DNA from: Garcia nutans | Taxonomy: Eukaryota; Streptophyta; Magnoliopsida; Malpighiales; Euphorbiaceae | Reading direction: 5' to 3' | DNA: 64,000 bases | Assembly: GCA_947685225.1 (NCBI GenBank) | Contig: CANTUV010000004.1 | Span: 17,577,001 to 17,641,000 of the forward strand | Part shown: piece by piece, positions 32,575 through 44,421 of the stretch | Layout of the letters: every line of letters begins with the position of its first letter | Position numbering within the stretch: the first letter of the stretch is position 1 | Notes under the pieces: model-generated | Seen by the model: the letters and a program-made list of their open reading frames with translations, nothing else | The model's database searches: none | Told to the model about the DNA's origin: nothing | Program-made: the position numbers and the translations under genes

Positions 32575-35108
32575 TGTAATATCCTCATTTATGCCCTAGA
32601 AGTTTTGTATGTTGTTGTTATTGTGGTTGTTTTAAATTGCAAGATAAAGAATTGGGAAAAGAAAAGTATATGTGTTTTGGGAAGGATTTAGGGTTTAGAG
32701 AGAATGGTATATGTTGTGTATATGTTGATATATATAACATATAAATGGGTCAAAGAAGAGTCAAGGTGTTGGTTAGTGGAAGAAGATATTTTATTGTTGA
32801 GTGTGTAAGTACATATATGGGCTTATATAAGACAAAAGGTTAGTTATATGTTTGAGGGCATTTTGGTAATTGTTTGGATGAAATGCATGGTGGAGATTAA
32901 GAAGGAAAGAGAGGTTGACTTGTGCATTTTCTTTTCTTCTCATGTTTGTGCCGGCCATTGAAGAAGACAAGAGGGAAAGAGAAGTGTTCTTGATGCTATA
33001 CTCAAATTGATGAAGAATTGAGAGATTTGGTGAAAGATTTGTGGAATTTCTTCATATAAGGTAAGATCTTCTCTTTAATTTCTTCAATTCTTTTGAAGTG
33101 GTGTGAGAAAGGAATTAGGTTTTGTTGGTGTGATGATGAGATGAGTTTGTGTTATGTTTTTAAGTGTTAAAATTGATTGTAAGTTAAAAGATGGAATTAG
33201 TGTTGGATTGATTGTAAAGATTGTATGTTTAAATGGATGTTGTTTTTGAAAGATGAAAAAGGATGGTGATTAATTAGGGTTTTGAGATGGTGTTTGTTTA
33301 ATTGTGATATTAAGGTGTTTTAAAGTGATTATTGTAATGAATATGTATTTAGAACATTGATGATGTTCATTTGAAGCATGTGGTATGATGTATATTGAGT
33401 TTTAATGCATTTGGAAGAGAGTTGGTTAGAATTAGGGTTTTGGTTTTGGGAGACACGGTCAAAGGCCATGTGAGACACGGCCAAGTCATATGATTTTGGA
33501 CGTGTTGGATTAATTTTTGGGTGACACAGCCGTGTTCCCAAGCCGTGTGTGCTACTGTGAGTTTTGGTTGAAGAGACACGGCCGTGTCCCTAAGCCGTGT
33601 TTGCTACTGCCAAAGTTGAATGGAGAGACACGGCCACAAGCTTGGCCGTGTCCCTCATGTGTGCTGCCCGTGTCCATCAAATGAGTTGGTTAGGGTTTTG
33701 TTTCTTTGTTCTTTTTGCATTGTTTTGGTTCTTCAAAGGTGGGTTGGTTCTTAAACCTAACCCTAAACACTTTAAACACACTTGAATCAATGAATGAACT
33801 AATCAAATGCATATGAAAGATCCTAAAGCTATGAATCATATAAATTGTTCTTTGCCCTAATTGCATTGTTGAGATTTAAACAAGGTTATGTTATGCATTG
33901 TGAAAGGTATTGTATTTTATGAGTAATGTACCTTGAAATGTTGTATCAAAGATGAAATGATAATTCAAATAAGATATGATATGAGACAATGCCATTGTTA
34001 TTGGCTATGATGATAATATTAAGAGAATGAAGGCATGTTTGCCTAAATGTTGATGAGAATTGAGAATGGAAATGATAATTGATATGTAAATGAATTGTGT
34101 GGCTAATGTGTTATTCCATTTTCAGAGTAGGTTATTGGTGGCATGCCTAATGATAGTAACAATCTCTTGAAGTTAGGTTGGATTGAATCCTTGAAGCCTA
34201 ATTGAGATGTTACCACCCTTGAAGCTAGGTTGGGTTGGTTCTTGAAGCCAAGTTGGGTTGAAGCTTAGCATGCTTTGCTCCCCTTGAAGCTTGGTTGAAC
34301 CTAATCCTTGAAGCCTAGTTGGGTATATGATATTGATAAATGTGATGATAGAACCAAAACATTAACTCTGAAAATTGAATGGCATATTAGTGTGTCTTGG
34401 GCCCATGCTTGTCTATGGTTAATGTGAGTCATGGATGATGCTTGTCTATGGTTAATGTGAGTCATGGATGATGCTTGTCTTTGCTTAATGCTGATTATGA
34501 ATGAATACTAATGAGGTATATGATAAGATGTTGAGATATGATACGTCTATTTATGTTGAGTTATGAAATGTAAAGGCATGTTGTTAGTTTTGCATATATG
34601 ATGTTACATGTATAATATGGATTGAGATTTGGCATTGCATTGCATCAAAGCAAAACATTAGCATGTTTTATCTTACTAAGCCGTTGGCTTAGCGCGATAG
34701 TATTTGATCGCGCAGGTAATAGAGTTGGTAGAGTTGAACCCGAGAGTTCATCAAGACCGAGTGAGAGTAGACAGTGAAGAGTTGATTTTTGAGGACTTAA
34801 AGATCAGAGCAGATTTGCCAATCATGTATTTTTCTTTTATATTTTGTAAAGTAATGTTTATAATGTAAATATGTACCTAATTTATAACTTCCGCTGTGTA
34901 ATATTTAAATGTATATATATATGTATATCTAATATGTTTTATATTTTAAGTCAATGACTTAATTTCTATAATGTATAATGATTAGGGTATTGTATCAAGT
35001 TTAAAATGTTTTGAATGTTGAAGAAAACCGTAGCATTCCTATGTTTGGTGCACTTATGCTACATTGTTGTGGTTGTAGTGTGTGTGCATTGGATGTGGGG
35101 GTGTTACA
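32575..35108 (+). repeat. 3' LTR of the Tekay-type element
   Basis: 2534 bp, the same length as the 5' LTR and identical by eye except A at 34702 for G at 27308. Contains the same array (33451-33676), cassette and double stem-loop (34676-34713). Confidence 0.97.
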
Positions 35109-35399
35109 AAAGGCTCATTCAATAAATGAATTACAAATAAATGCACTTATAAAAGCAAAGTCTGAACAACTTTGTAATTTAAAAAATAATTATCATTTAC
35201 AAAAAATAAATGAATAGTTAAACAATAAATTTACACAAGATAAAATTAATAAATTAAAATCTCAAATAAAAAAAGATTTGTGTGCTGATATTCCAAATGC
35301 ATTCTGGAATAGAAAGCAACATATGGTTGATTTATCCTATGAAATAGGCTTTGATGAAAAGTCTATTACAACTAAAGCTAGGCCCATTCAGATGGCGCC
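35109..35399 (+). pseudogene. Protease-RT linker and N-terminus of viral reverse transcriptase (copy B)
   Basis: Resumes copy B after the AAAGG duplication. The linker ends in in-frame TAG 35215-35217, the same stop at the same position as copy A (8872-8874). After it the frame is open through the N-terminal RT segment (NAFWNRKQHMVDL, TTKARPIQMAP) and then stops matching at about 35399, where the sequence jumps to RNase H. The missing RT core is largely the piece found at 22388-23093. Confidence 0.88.
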
Positions 35400-35773
35400 C
35401 AATAAAACAGGTTAAAGAGGGTAGAGAAGCCTTAGTCCAATTCTATTCAGGACATTGGAGCCCAACCCAGTTAAACTATTCAACTATAAAGAAAGAGATT
35501 TTGAGTATTGTTTTATGTATTTCGAAATTTCAATCTGATTTATTAAATAAAAAATTTCTATTGAGAATTGATTGTAAAAGTGCAAAAGATGTTTTGCAAA
35601 AAGATGTTAAAAACCTTGCATCAAAACAGATTTTTGCTAGATGGCAAGCTATTTTGAGTATATTTGATTTTGATATAGAATTTATTAAAGGAGAAAATAA
35701 TAGTTTACCTGATTTCCTTACTCATGAATTCCTTCTCAGGAATCATGGGGAGAAAAAAGAAAATAGCCAATAA
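35400..35773 (+). pseudogene. Viral RNase H (copy B)
   Basis: The frame joins from RT N-terminus into RNase H at KQVKEGREALVQF, losing the first catalytic Asp region, and continues uninterrupted through FLLRIDCKSAKDVL to the stop at 35773. It shows what copy A looks like without the solo LTR. The ATG-started ORF is 35351-35773. Confidence 0.88.
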
Positions 35774-35969
35774 AGAAAAGGAAACCCTTAAAGATGACTC
35801 TCCTAAAGCTCTATCTGATCATTCAGATAGTATTGCAAACCCTAAACCTATAAAGTCTTGGGCTGATGCTGTCCAAGCAGAAGATGATAAAGCTAAAATG
35901 GATATATGGGTCTCTCAGCTGGCCCAATCTCCAGAGGTCCTTAAGACATTGAAGAACCTCTTAGCCTAG
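35724..35969 (+). pseudogene. N-terminal fragment of the second viral ORF (copy B)
   Basis: ATG at 35724 overlaps the RNase H end exactly as in copy A. About 72 codons match the 526-aa ORF (GRKKKIANKEKE, WADAVQAEDDKAKMDIW). At about 35941 the viral sequence jumps into the inverted promoter unit, so the last few codons before the stop at 35969 are foreign to the gene. Confidence 0.88.
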
Positions 35970-36514
35970 TTTTAGCTTCCTTCTTTCCTTTCACCATTTA
36001 CTATTCTTCCAGTTCTGTACCCCTCACCTATTGATCTCCTTATATAAGGTAGATATAATTTATATTTATAAATTGTATTTTAGATTTAAAGTTTTATTCT
36101 GTATTGTTATTTCAATTAAATAAATTTAATATTTTATATATATCTCATCTCTCATTTCATTATAAGTATGCTCTGTTCTGATTCTTGCAAGCAAAAAATG
36201 AGCAAGTTGAGCTTGATCTGGAATTAGAGCATCAGAAATTATATATGCACTACTGGAATTAGAGCATCAGAAATTATATATGCACTACTTACAGACTGAA
36301 AAGGACCTCTATATTCTATCCTTTTCTGTCTTTCTTCTCTCTATAATCTACGCTGTATACTTATACGGGATCCGTATATTTATACCAGAGATAGTATAAC
36401 TAGGTATACTAAAAAATATAGACATAAGAGTGTGTTTTGATAAACTTAAAATATTTTAGACTTAAGATACAAATTTAATTAAAGATTTAATTGTAATCTT
36501 TAAAGTGGTATATA
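35942..36514 (-). repeat. Right terminal copy of the viral promoter unit
   Basis: On the plus strand this is the reverse complement of 1693-2255. It contains CCTTATATAAGG at 36038-36049. It begins about 20 nt short of the primer-site edge and includes a local duplication of a ~35-bp stretch (ATTAGAGCATCAGAAATTAT, twice within 36218-36288). It ends at GGTATATA, followed by a TA microsatellite. With the left unit it brackets the whole viral locus as inverted repeats. Confidence 0.85.
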
Positions 36515-39500
36515 TATATATATAAACCATCTTCGCATTCATATTTCAACTTCTTTTTTCTGACAGTGATGAGAAACTTCTTTTTTTTTTTCTTTGAATC
36601 ACATATAATTTCGTAACTTACAAGTATTCGTCACCTTTAAACATTTTAACTTGAAACACAAAATGTCAAATTAATATAACAAACTGATAAAACACAAATG
36701 TAATACATCTGAAAGCTCTAGCTACAGAAGAAATTTTTTGTTTTTTCCCTAAACTTCCAAAAACAACAAAAATTAGGGATAAGAGTTCCATGTTCTAATT
36801 TATTTAGTCTCTAATGTATAACTACTCTTCAAATTTTGAATTTCTAGCAATTAAGTTGATTGTATATGCTTATAGACCCATTTATATAAATACTTAATTT
36901 CTAATTTTAAGACATTCTAAATAAAGGAATTTAAACCAAGCTAACTATGATGCTTAAACCACAAATGAAAAATTGATTCATGAAAAAAATAGAAAAATTT
37001 CAAAAACTAATTAGCAATATAAACAACTAAAAATTATTAAAATACATCAGAAAATCGATCTCCTCGATTAATAACTATAACCTAAAACAATTAACCAAAT
37101 ACAAAAATAGATCAATACTAATACAAATAGAAATAATTAACCGAATATGTTAAATTGTTTGAGCAGAAACCTGAATGAGTAGAGGATGATAAACCAATAG
37201 AAGCATTGTTGACTTCAATTTTGTTGAGTAGGTAAATGCTAACTTGATTTGCAACAAGAACCCCAGCCACGCATCCAAGCTCTCTCAGGAAAGCATCCCT
37301 TCCTAGAACTCCACTTCCAGGATTATGCCGCACACGTTGATCATCAGCATCAAGTGGTTGATCAACATTCAATTGAAGCATTTGAGTCTGCATTAATTGG
37401 GAATTGATTGTTTCATCTATAAACTCCACCTTTAACAGTGTAGAGTTATTTCAGATCTTTGACAGTGCTATATGACTATTTTTCACATTAAATATGTCTA
37501 TGTTGTCACCCATAAAAATTTAGTACAAAGATCTTAATTTGTATATTGATATCTGTAGTCTAAGTGCCATTTGTGAATAAAATGAAGTTCTTCAACACTC
37601 TTTCTCTCTTATATCATCTTCACCTCCAGTTATATATATATATATATATATATGGCAAGTCCTCAATGCGACAATGCTGGCCAGCAAGCAATATAAAAAG
37701 ATCAATAATTCAATAGAAAATAGACTACATATAATTATTGGTATCTTTTCGACGCAGTGAAAGTAAATAAGCAAAGGTAAAAAGTTATTATTTCTGTTTA
37801 GTTTGAGGATGCCCAAAAAATAAATACAAAATAAGAGAAAAATTTTCTTCTAAAATATTATTAAAATTTCAAAACTGCCTTACACTTCTTCAAACATTAC
37901 AATATAAAGCTTTAGGGTTACAGAAAATCCTAATTTCAAATAAAAAAAAATTCAAAATGTAATAGATTGCCAAAATAAAAGAATTATAAATATAGAAAGA
38001 TATTATTTAACGAGACAGATAAAATGCTCAAATGGTGCCTCGATTCAAGGGCTCTAAATAAGAAAATAAAAATATGCTCCAAGCTGCCATAATAGTAAAA
38101 CGAGTTTTCGAAAGCCTAAACGATAGATTTTGGCCAAAAAATGACGAAGCACACTGCAAAGCAGTAACTTTAACTCATTGGCCTATTTTTCATTAGGCTA
38201 AGCCCTTAGAAAGCCCGATTTACAACATCAGCTTTTGACAGTAATTACTAAACTGCTACTATGATAGTTTTCGGCCAAATTGCTCTATGAAAATCAAAAT
38301 TTTCCTTTCCACGTCACTATTTCTATGGATTTCGTCATTTCCAACTATACAAAAAAATTAAATAAATTGGACACTAAATTTTGAATATTTAAAGACATAT
38401 CTACAGAAAAAATATCGATTTAAACAATTTGAAAAAGTGCATGCCATTAAAAGACAATTGGAGCAAGCAAGACAATATATACATAAACCATAAAATTTCA
38501 TTATTAAGTGTAAATAGACTTATCAAACCAATAATAGCAACAAAGTATTGAGAGAGAGATAGGGGATCAGAGAGAGATAAATTTTGTCAAAATTAGTGCA
38601 ATTTATGACCCAACTCTTCTGTTCTTATCTATCAATTTTGTCTCTTTTATGGCTCAATCTCTTTTCCTTTTCATAGCAATTTCTTTCTTTCTTTATACTA
38701 TCAATTTTCAAATTTCCATACAGAGAAAGCAAGGAGTCAGCTGAGATGGAGTGGTGTTCTAGGCAAAGCTGAACTGAATTTGACAGGAACAAGTTCTCTT
38801 ATTCCTCTTATTATTATTAGTCTAGTTCATTTCACTTTCTTGTTTAGAGAAGTATCTATTTCCGAGTAATACCCATATTATCTGCTTAAATTTTGACTTG
38901 TTTCTTTTTCCAAGTTTTTTTTTCTACAATAAAAACTATGATTCCTTCTATGTTTTTTCCTAATGAGACTTTCTTTTCATGATTCATTATGTTTGAATAT
39001 ATACATGATATAATGAACTGTTTCAGTGTGACCAATAAAACAAACTTAAATATACTACGGTTCTGTGGTAATATTTTGTTAATGATCTTTCAACTTGTGT
39101 TCAAATTTTACAATTTTTGATCTCTTAGATGCAGCTGACAATGCTTGAAACAGATGATATTCTGGTGATAAGAGGCTAGAAGATGATGGGCACAGGATCA
39201 GGGTTTACATATTCTTTTATTTGCATTCTATATAATATCTTAGAGACTTTCAAACTTGTACATTATGAATATAAACTCAATTAATATTTAATAAATAATT
39301 TTTCTTATCAACAAATTTTTTTGTATGTTTCATTAATTACAAGCTAAACAGGATCTGAGGAGCATTTTGTTGTTTGTTAAAAATATGCAAGGGTAAATAC
39401 CAGTATCTGTGAACCCAGCCACCCACTATCCATTTGATGTCAAAGACAATATGATAGTTGCAACATCAATGCTTACAAATAACAACATAACTCATCATTG

Positions 39501-39848
39501 AAAATTCTACATGTTCTCATTTGGAGAGGACATTATCAATCCACTACATCATTACACACTATTTGTTAGAGATGGTGTTTAACCCATTTAAGTTTGACAC
39601 TTTCCAGGACAGGCAATAAGAAGCAGCAAAAGTAGGGAATCTAAATACATTCTCTCTTTGCACCTAAACTAGAAGAGCTTTTGGAATGGTAAAATAATCT
39701 GAGGCCCAAAAATGATAATGCTTCTTGGAATTGCAAACCACGTCATCATTATAATAAGTAAAAGACTATTTTTCTTCTAAAGTGATTGAAATTACTTTGC
39801 AGTAATGAGAAAACATCTTTAAAAAAAATGAAACTGAAACAATTGGCA
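36515..39848. other. Unassigned AT-rich DNA between the viral locus and solo LTR 3
   Basis: Apart from the possible exon at 37172-37431 I see no gene. TA repeats lie at 36510-36524 and 37629-37652. A CT-rich, T-rich stretch at 38590-38720 followed by mixed sequence to 39210 could be a transcribed non-coding piece, but no frame is convincing. Confidence 0.5.
37172..37431 (-). CDS. Possible internal exon of an unrecognised host gene
   Basis: About 86 codons are open on the minus strand in a less AT-rich patch. The ends look like splice sites: AAAG before GTGGAGTTTATAG (acceptor side, about 37431) and CATTCAG|GTTTCTG (donor side, about 37171). The peptide reads like an ordinary cytosolic protein (VRHNPGSGVLGRDAFLRELG, VLVANQVSIYLLNKIEV), without low-complexity bias. 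I do not recognise the family. No partner exons were found in the window, so it may be a gene fragment or pseudogene. Confidence 0.4.
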
Positions 39849-42800
39849 TGTAACATCCACATTTTTGGTATACACATGAATAATTAATATGGGAAATTAA
39901 TTAGGTATGTTGTAAGAGAGAAATACAAGATATAAACATAATAAATACAAATATATATATTATGTATACAATATCTACACGATATATATATGATATATAT
40001 ATTTTACGCTAAAAGACAAGGAATGATAAAAAGTCAAAAAGGTAAAAAAATTAAAGTTAAATATATATTTAATATTAAATAAAAAAGCAAGCAAAAGAGG
40101 TTAAAATGAGATTTTTTTTGGATAGGAAGAAGAAATAAAATATCTAAATATTTTACTAATTAATTATTTAGTTATAATATAATTAAGAGAGGGGTAAAAT
40201 TGGAATGTTAGTATATAAAATGCCATCTTCTTCTTCCTTTACCATGCTTGGCTGAATTTATCAAGAGGGAGAGGGAGAGGGAGAGGAAGGAGTTTCTTCA
40301 TCAAATACTTAATATCTTATAAGAATTCCTAAGGATTTAAGGTGATTTTGAAGTTTAATCAATAATTAGGTAAGTTTCTTTTACTTTATGTTTGTTTTTA
40401 TTAAGTTTTAAGGTTATGTGAGATTTGGGTTTTTTAATAGAAGAATCTATAATTGTAGTAATGGATGGTTTTGAAGTAGTTTTGACGTGGGTGTTATGAT
40501 TTTATGGTTGTATGGTGAAATGATCAAGTTTTGATGAAGTTTGAAGGAAGTAGTGAGGATTAGGGTTATGGGTAATTATGTGCAATTTGAGATTTTGATA
40601 GAAGTTTTGATAATTGTTGAAATGGATTGTTTGAATGTTGTTTTGATGTATAAATGATGATTTTATAATTGGATAATATAAATGACTTTGGTTGGGTGGA
40701 GTTTGAAAAGGGTAGTAGTGAAATTTATGGTTTTCATGGAAGTTTGGTTAGGATTTGAGTAATTGATGATAGTTTCATATAAATTAAGTGTGGAAGTGAT
40801 TTTAAATGACTAATTTTGTTTATTATGTGGTTTGTTTGTGATTAGGCCAAAGTGGCCCAAGTGGAAGCATTTAGAGGTTATGGAAAGTAAGGCTTGGAGG
40901 GAGCTTTTAGCTTGATTCTAGAGTTATACAAGGTTAGTACATACTTTGTTAATTTTTAAATTGAATTTATATATTTGGCATAATGTATGTTGGCACACTT
41001 TAAAGGATATTGTTGTTCCTTTAAAGTAGTGTTATGTATAAAAGTGTGTGTGTGATGGTAACTATGAAATGGTGAATAAATTAATAAGATAAATGGTAAT
41101 GTTTGGGGCTATGAAATGTGAAAATGAATTGTATTGTGTACATGATCAAGGGATATGTGATTTTGACAATGAAGTATGTACATTGTATGTTGTTCCTTAT
41201 AATGTGGTTATTCACAAAATATATGCAATGTTGCATAGTTATGTAATGAGTAATGCATTGGATATGATTGTTATGTGATATGTTAATAATATGTAATGTG
41301 ATGTGTGACATGTATATGTATGTGAAATGTGGAAAAATGTGGAAATGGATCACAACATGGTTGTGAATATGGGTGATGCCTAAAGAGAATGAGAAATGTG
41401 AAAATTTGGTGAATGAGATGGAAATGAGGAAAAGTAATGAGAACATGGAAGTGAGACTTAATGTGATGTGTGTTTGTTGCTCTGCACAATTCCTTATTCT
41501 AGAAAGTTGATATTGGTGTTGTACATGTTAATAGACCTGAGCAGAGCTAGGTCTTAAGAATGAGTTTGACTCGAGCAAATCTAGGTCATGAGATTGAATT
41601 TGAGAATAAACCTGACCAGAGTCGGGTCTTATAAATGATGTTGTGATGGACCAAGTCAATTGTTCTGGAACTTGATAATTTTGTCGAGAATTGTTAGTCC
41701 CAACATGTGCTGATGTGTTAAATCTATGAAAATTATGTGATGGTGTATGTGATGCAATTTTCCAATGTTTGTATTTATGAAATGTTGATGAATTATAAGA
41801 GATTAATGATTGTTTAAAAGAATAGTGCAATGCAAGGACGGAGTCATATGTTGAGTATTGTCTTATGTTGATGGAATGTATGTGATGATGAGTGTGTTGT
41901 TACATAAATGTATTTTATGTACTAGATGTTGCAAAGTTCTAATGTATGTTATTGGGACTGTGTGATATTGGAAAATTTTACAAAAAAAGAATGTTTTAAA
42001 TATGGATTGTTTTGTGATGTTAGCATGAGGAGATTGATTGCATTATGTGTCGTGTGCTAATGAGTATTATATGGTAAATGTTATTGTTATGAGTTAAAGA
42101 ATAAGGAAATGAGTGTGGCATCTGTTGATGCATATGTATTGAGTGTTTGGATGAGCTCTTAATATTTTAAAAGATAATGAACATTTAAATGAAAGGTGCA
42201 TTGCATAGAGTGTGCCATTGAATGATAGCATGATAATTTGTATGACATGGTAAATATGCATTGGTTTTAAAATGGTTATTATTATCAAGTATGTACCACT
42301 AGGCTTTCGGGCTTAGCACGGTAGTATGTATAGAGCAGGTGAAAGATTTGCAAAGCAGAGTGGTTCAGGGTGAGATTGAGATTGGAGATTCAGTTGTGCC
42401 ATAAGACCAACCGTGCTGGAATTGCATTTATGTTTAGTTTCTATCATAATGGACTTTGGATTTTTGTACATTTTAATTGAAACATGTGTATATTAAATGA
42501 TTTTGGGAATTTTATATATGTATATATACAAATACTTATCATGAGAAATGTTTTGGATATAAAACCTTGTTATGTGAGTTAATGAAGTGGTGATTTGGAT
42601 GAATTATAATTTGGGAGTGTTGTTTTGTTCAGGTTGCGTGTTTGATTATTTTGGGATTTATCAAAATTACAGATAAAACTCTAGCGAATTTATTTCAGAG
42701 ATTTTTTTTGTATAAAATTTTATAAATTATTTTTAATGTTAAAGTAAGTTATAATTATTATTTTATATTAAAATGAAAATTTCTACAGGTATTTATTATG

Positions 42801-42878
42801 GTACTCTTGTATTCTACGTACGTATTTACATACATATGGTATATGTATTATACGTATGTAGGTTATAAGGGTGTTACA
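39849..42878 (+). mobile_element. Solo LTR of a second, more distant chromovirus family
   Basis: Starts TGTAACATCC and ends GGGTGTTACA, flanked by perfect 5-bp duplication TGGCA (39844-39848 and 42879-42883). 3030 bp with no interior. TATA-like AGTATATAAAATGCC near 40209, GAGAGG runs, GTAAGT at about 40371, a pyrimidine-rich TTATTCTAG acceptor-like site near 41502, a cassette of GACCTGA-(G/C)-AGAG-TAGGTCTTA units (41535-41635) and the stem-loop region (42299-42336). The ORFs inside are chance frames. Confidence 0.93.
42299..42336 (+). other. Stem-loop in solo LTR 3
   Basis: CTAGGC-TTTCGG-GCTTAG: the first stem of the conserved double hairpin with a G-T pair. The second stem (CACGG...AGAGCAGG) is degraded. 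Confidence 0.65.
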
Positions 42879-43559
42879 TGGCATACTTGAATCACTATAG
42901 GATTGAGATGGTGAATTAGTGTAAGCATATTTAAGTTCATTAATTCAAATTTTAAAATATATATGAAAAAAATTAAAATGAAAAAAAAGTTAATGAATAA
43001 CAGTGGTACAAAAGATCAATAAAAGCGATTTAAAGAATAACATTTATGCATATCTTTACCACAAATTTTATAAATCAAATCGGCTAGGTAATCTCTTGCA
43101 TTGATCCAGATCAACTAAAGATAAATAAAAATGTCTCCTGTATGGAAATTTTGACTCCATGTATAATAAAAAAATTATAAAATATATTTGATTACTAAGA
43201 ATATTGTAAACCTTATCTTTTTTACACAGGGCCTGAAAGGCACAAGTCTCAAATAATTCTTGGAAAATATATATACATATACATTTAGAAACAATAAAAT
43301 AATTTTACATGTATTTTCGAACATGAAAAAAGCCTTAAAAGGCCGGAACCCCTGAATCAGTTATTGACAACTAAAAACTCAGACCGTTTTAGGGTTTTAC
43401 TAAAATTTCTCTAGAACTCATTAAAAATATTCCAAATCACTTTTTTAAGCATTCCAAGAGTCTCGGGACATAAAAAAACCTTGGGAGTGCAAATCTAATA
43501 GTCGGGCCCCAAAAAATAAAAAATGTTGACTTTTCTAGGTGTTTGGGAGCCATGGGAAT

Positions 43560-43760
43560 AGGAAAATAGGTGTGTGATACACCTATTCTCATTGAATAGG
43601 TTTGTCCATTGAATAAGCATGCAACATGCCTATTCGAAAGGGAATAGACATGTCTGACACCCATTCAAATCGGAATAGGTGAGAAATACCTATTCCTTTA
43701 GGGAATAGATATTGGTGTCACACGCCTATCCCTATAGAAATAAGGATGTGGCATGCCTAT
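43560..43760. repeat. GAATAGG / CCTATTC inverted-repeat array upstream of a TATA box
   Basis: Roughly ten alternating copies of AATAGG and CCTATTC with inner palindromes such as GGTGTGTGATACACC and GCATGCAACATGC. Ends about 10 bases before TATATAAATA (43771). Confidence 0.8.
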
Positions 43761-44421
43761 TCCCTCATCCTATATAAATAGATCACCCCTAGACCTATTT
43801 CGAGGACTTTTGGCTCAAACCTAATGGGAAACTCTGTCAAATTATTTTCTCAAATTATCCAAACACTTCAAATTAATTTTTAACACTTGTGAACACTTTC
43901 AAAATCAGAAACTTGGGAAGAAATCCCACCCGATTCCATAAACCAAAAACATACGGATTTTTAAGGGCTTTTGTATTGACTTTTTAATAAGTTGAAGAAT
44001 TGATGGAGCCTACATGACGATTTGTGACTTTAATCCTAATTTGTTTTCTTACTTATGTTTCTCTTGCTTTATTATTTCTTGGTCCCTTGAGCTATTAAAT
44101 TAAAACATATTAAAATATTCAAAATCATTTGCTTGTGTTAAAAATAACCTTAAATAACTCAAATTGTTGGTTTGAGGATTTTTGATGTTTAAAACACTTG
44201 TTGACTGAATCTTGGACCTATAATAATGGATTGACGATGTTTAATTTGAGAACATGTTTGAACCTTTTGAGTTGCCTTTGATTGAACTGTGAAATGGAAC
44301 ATTATTGAGGAAAAATGAATCTTTACATTGTTACTTGATTTGGTGTGATTTTGGATATAAAATAAGGAAATTTGGATGTTAATGGAATTAAGACTGAATT
44401 TGAACATTTATGAACTTGATT

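Larger units (their letters stand above)
25181..35108 (+). mobile_element. Complete, young Tekay/Del-type chromovirus (Ty3/gypsy) retrotransposon
   Basis: A 9928-bp element with two 2534-bp LTRs, tRNA-Met primer site, intact gag-pol ORF with chromodomain and polypurine tract. Target duplication AAAGG (25176-25180 and 35109-35113) is perfect. I found one LTR difference by eye (G at 27308, A at 34702), so the insertion is very recent. It interrupts the viral copy B between protease and reverse transcriptase, in the same orientation as that copy. All parts needed for transposition appear present, so it may still be active, or was until recently. Confidence 0.98.
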
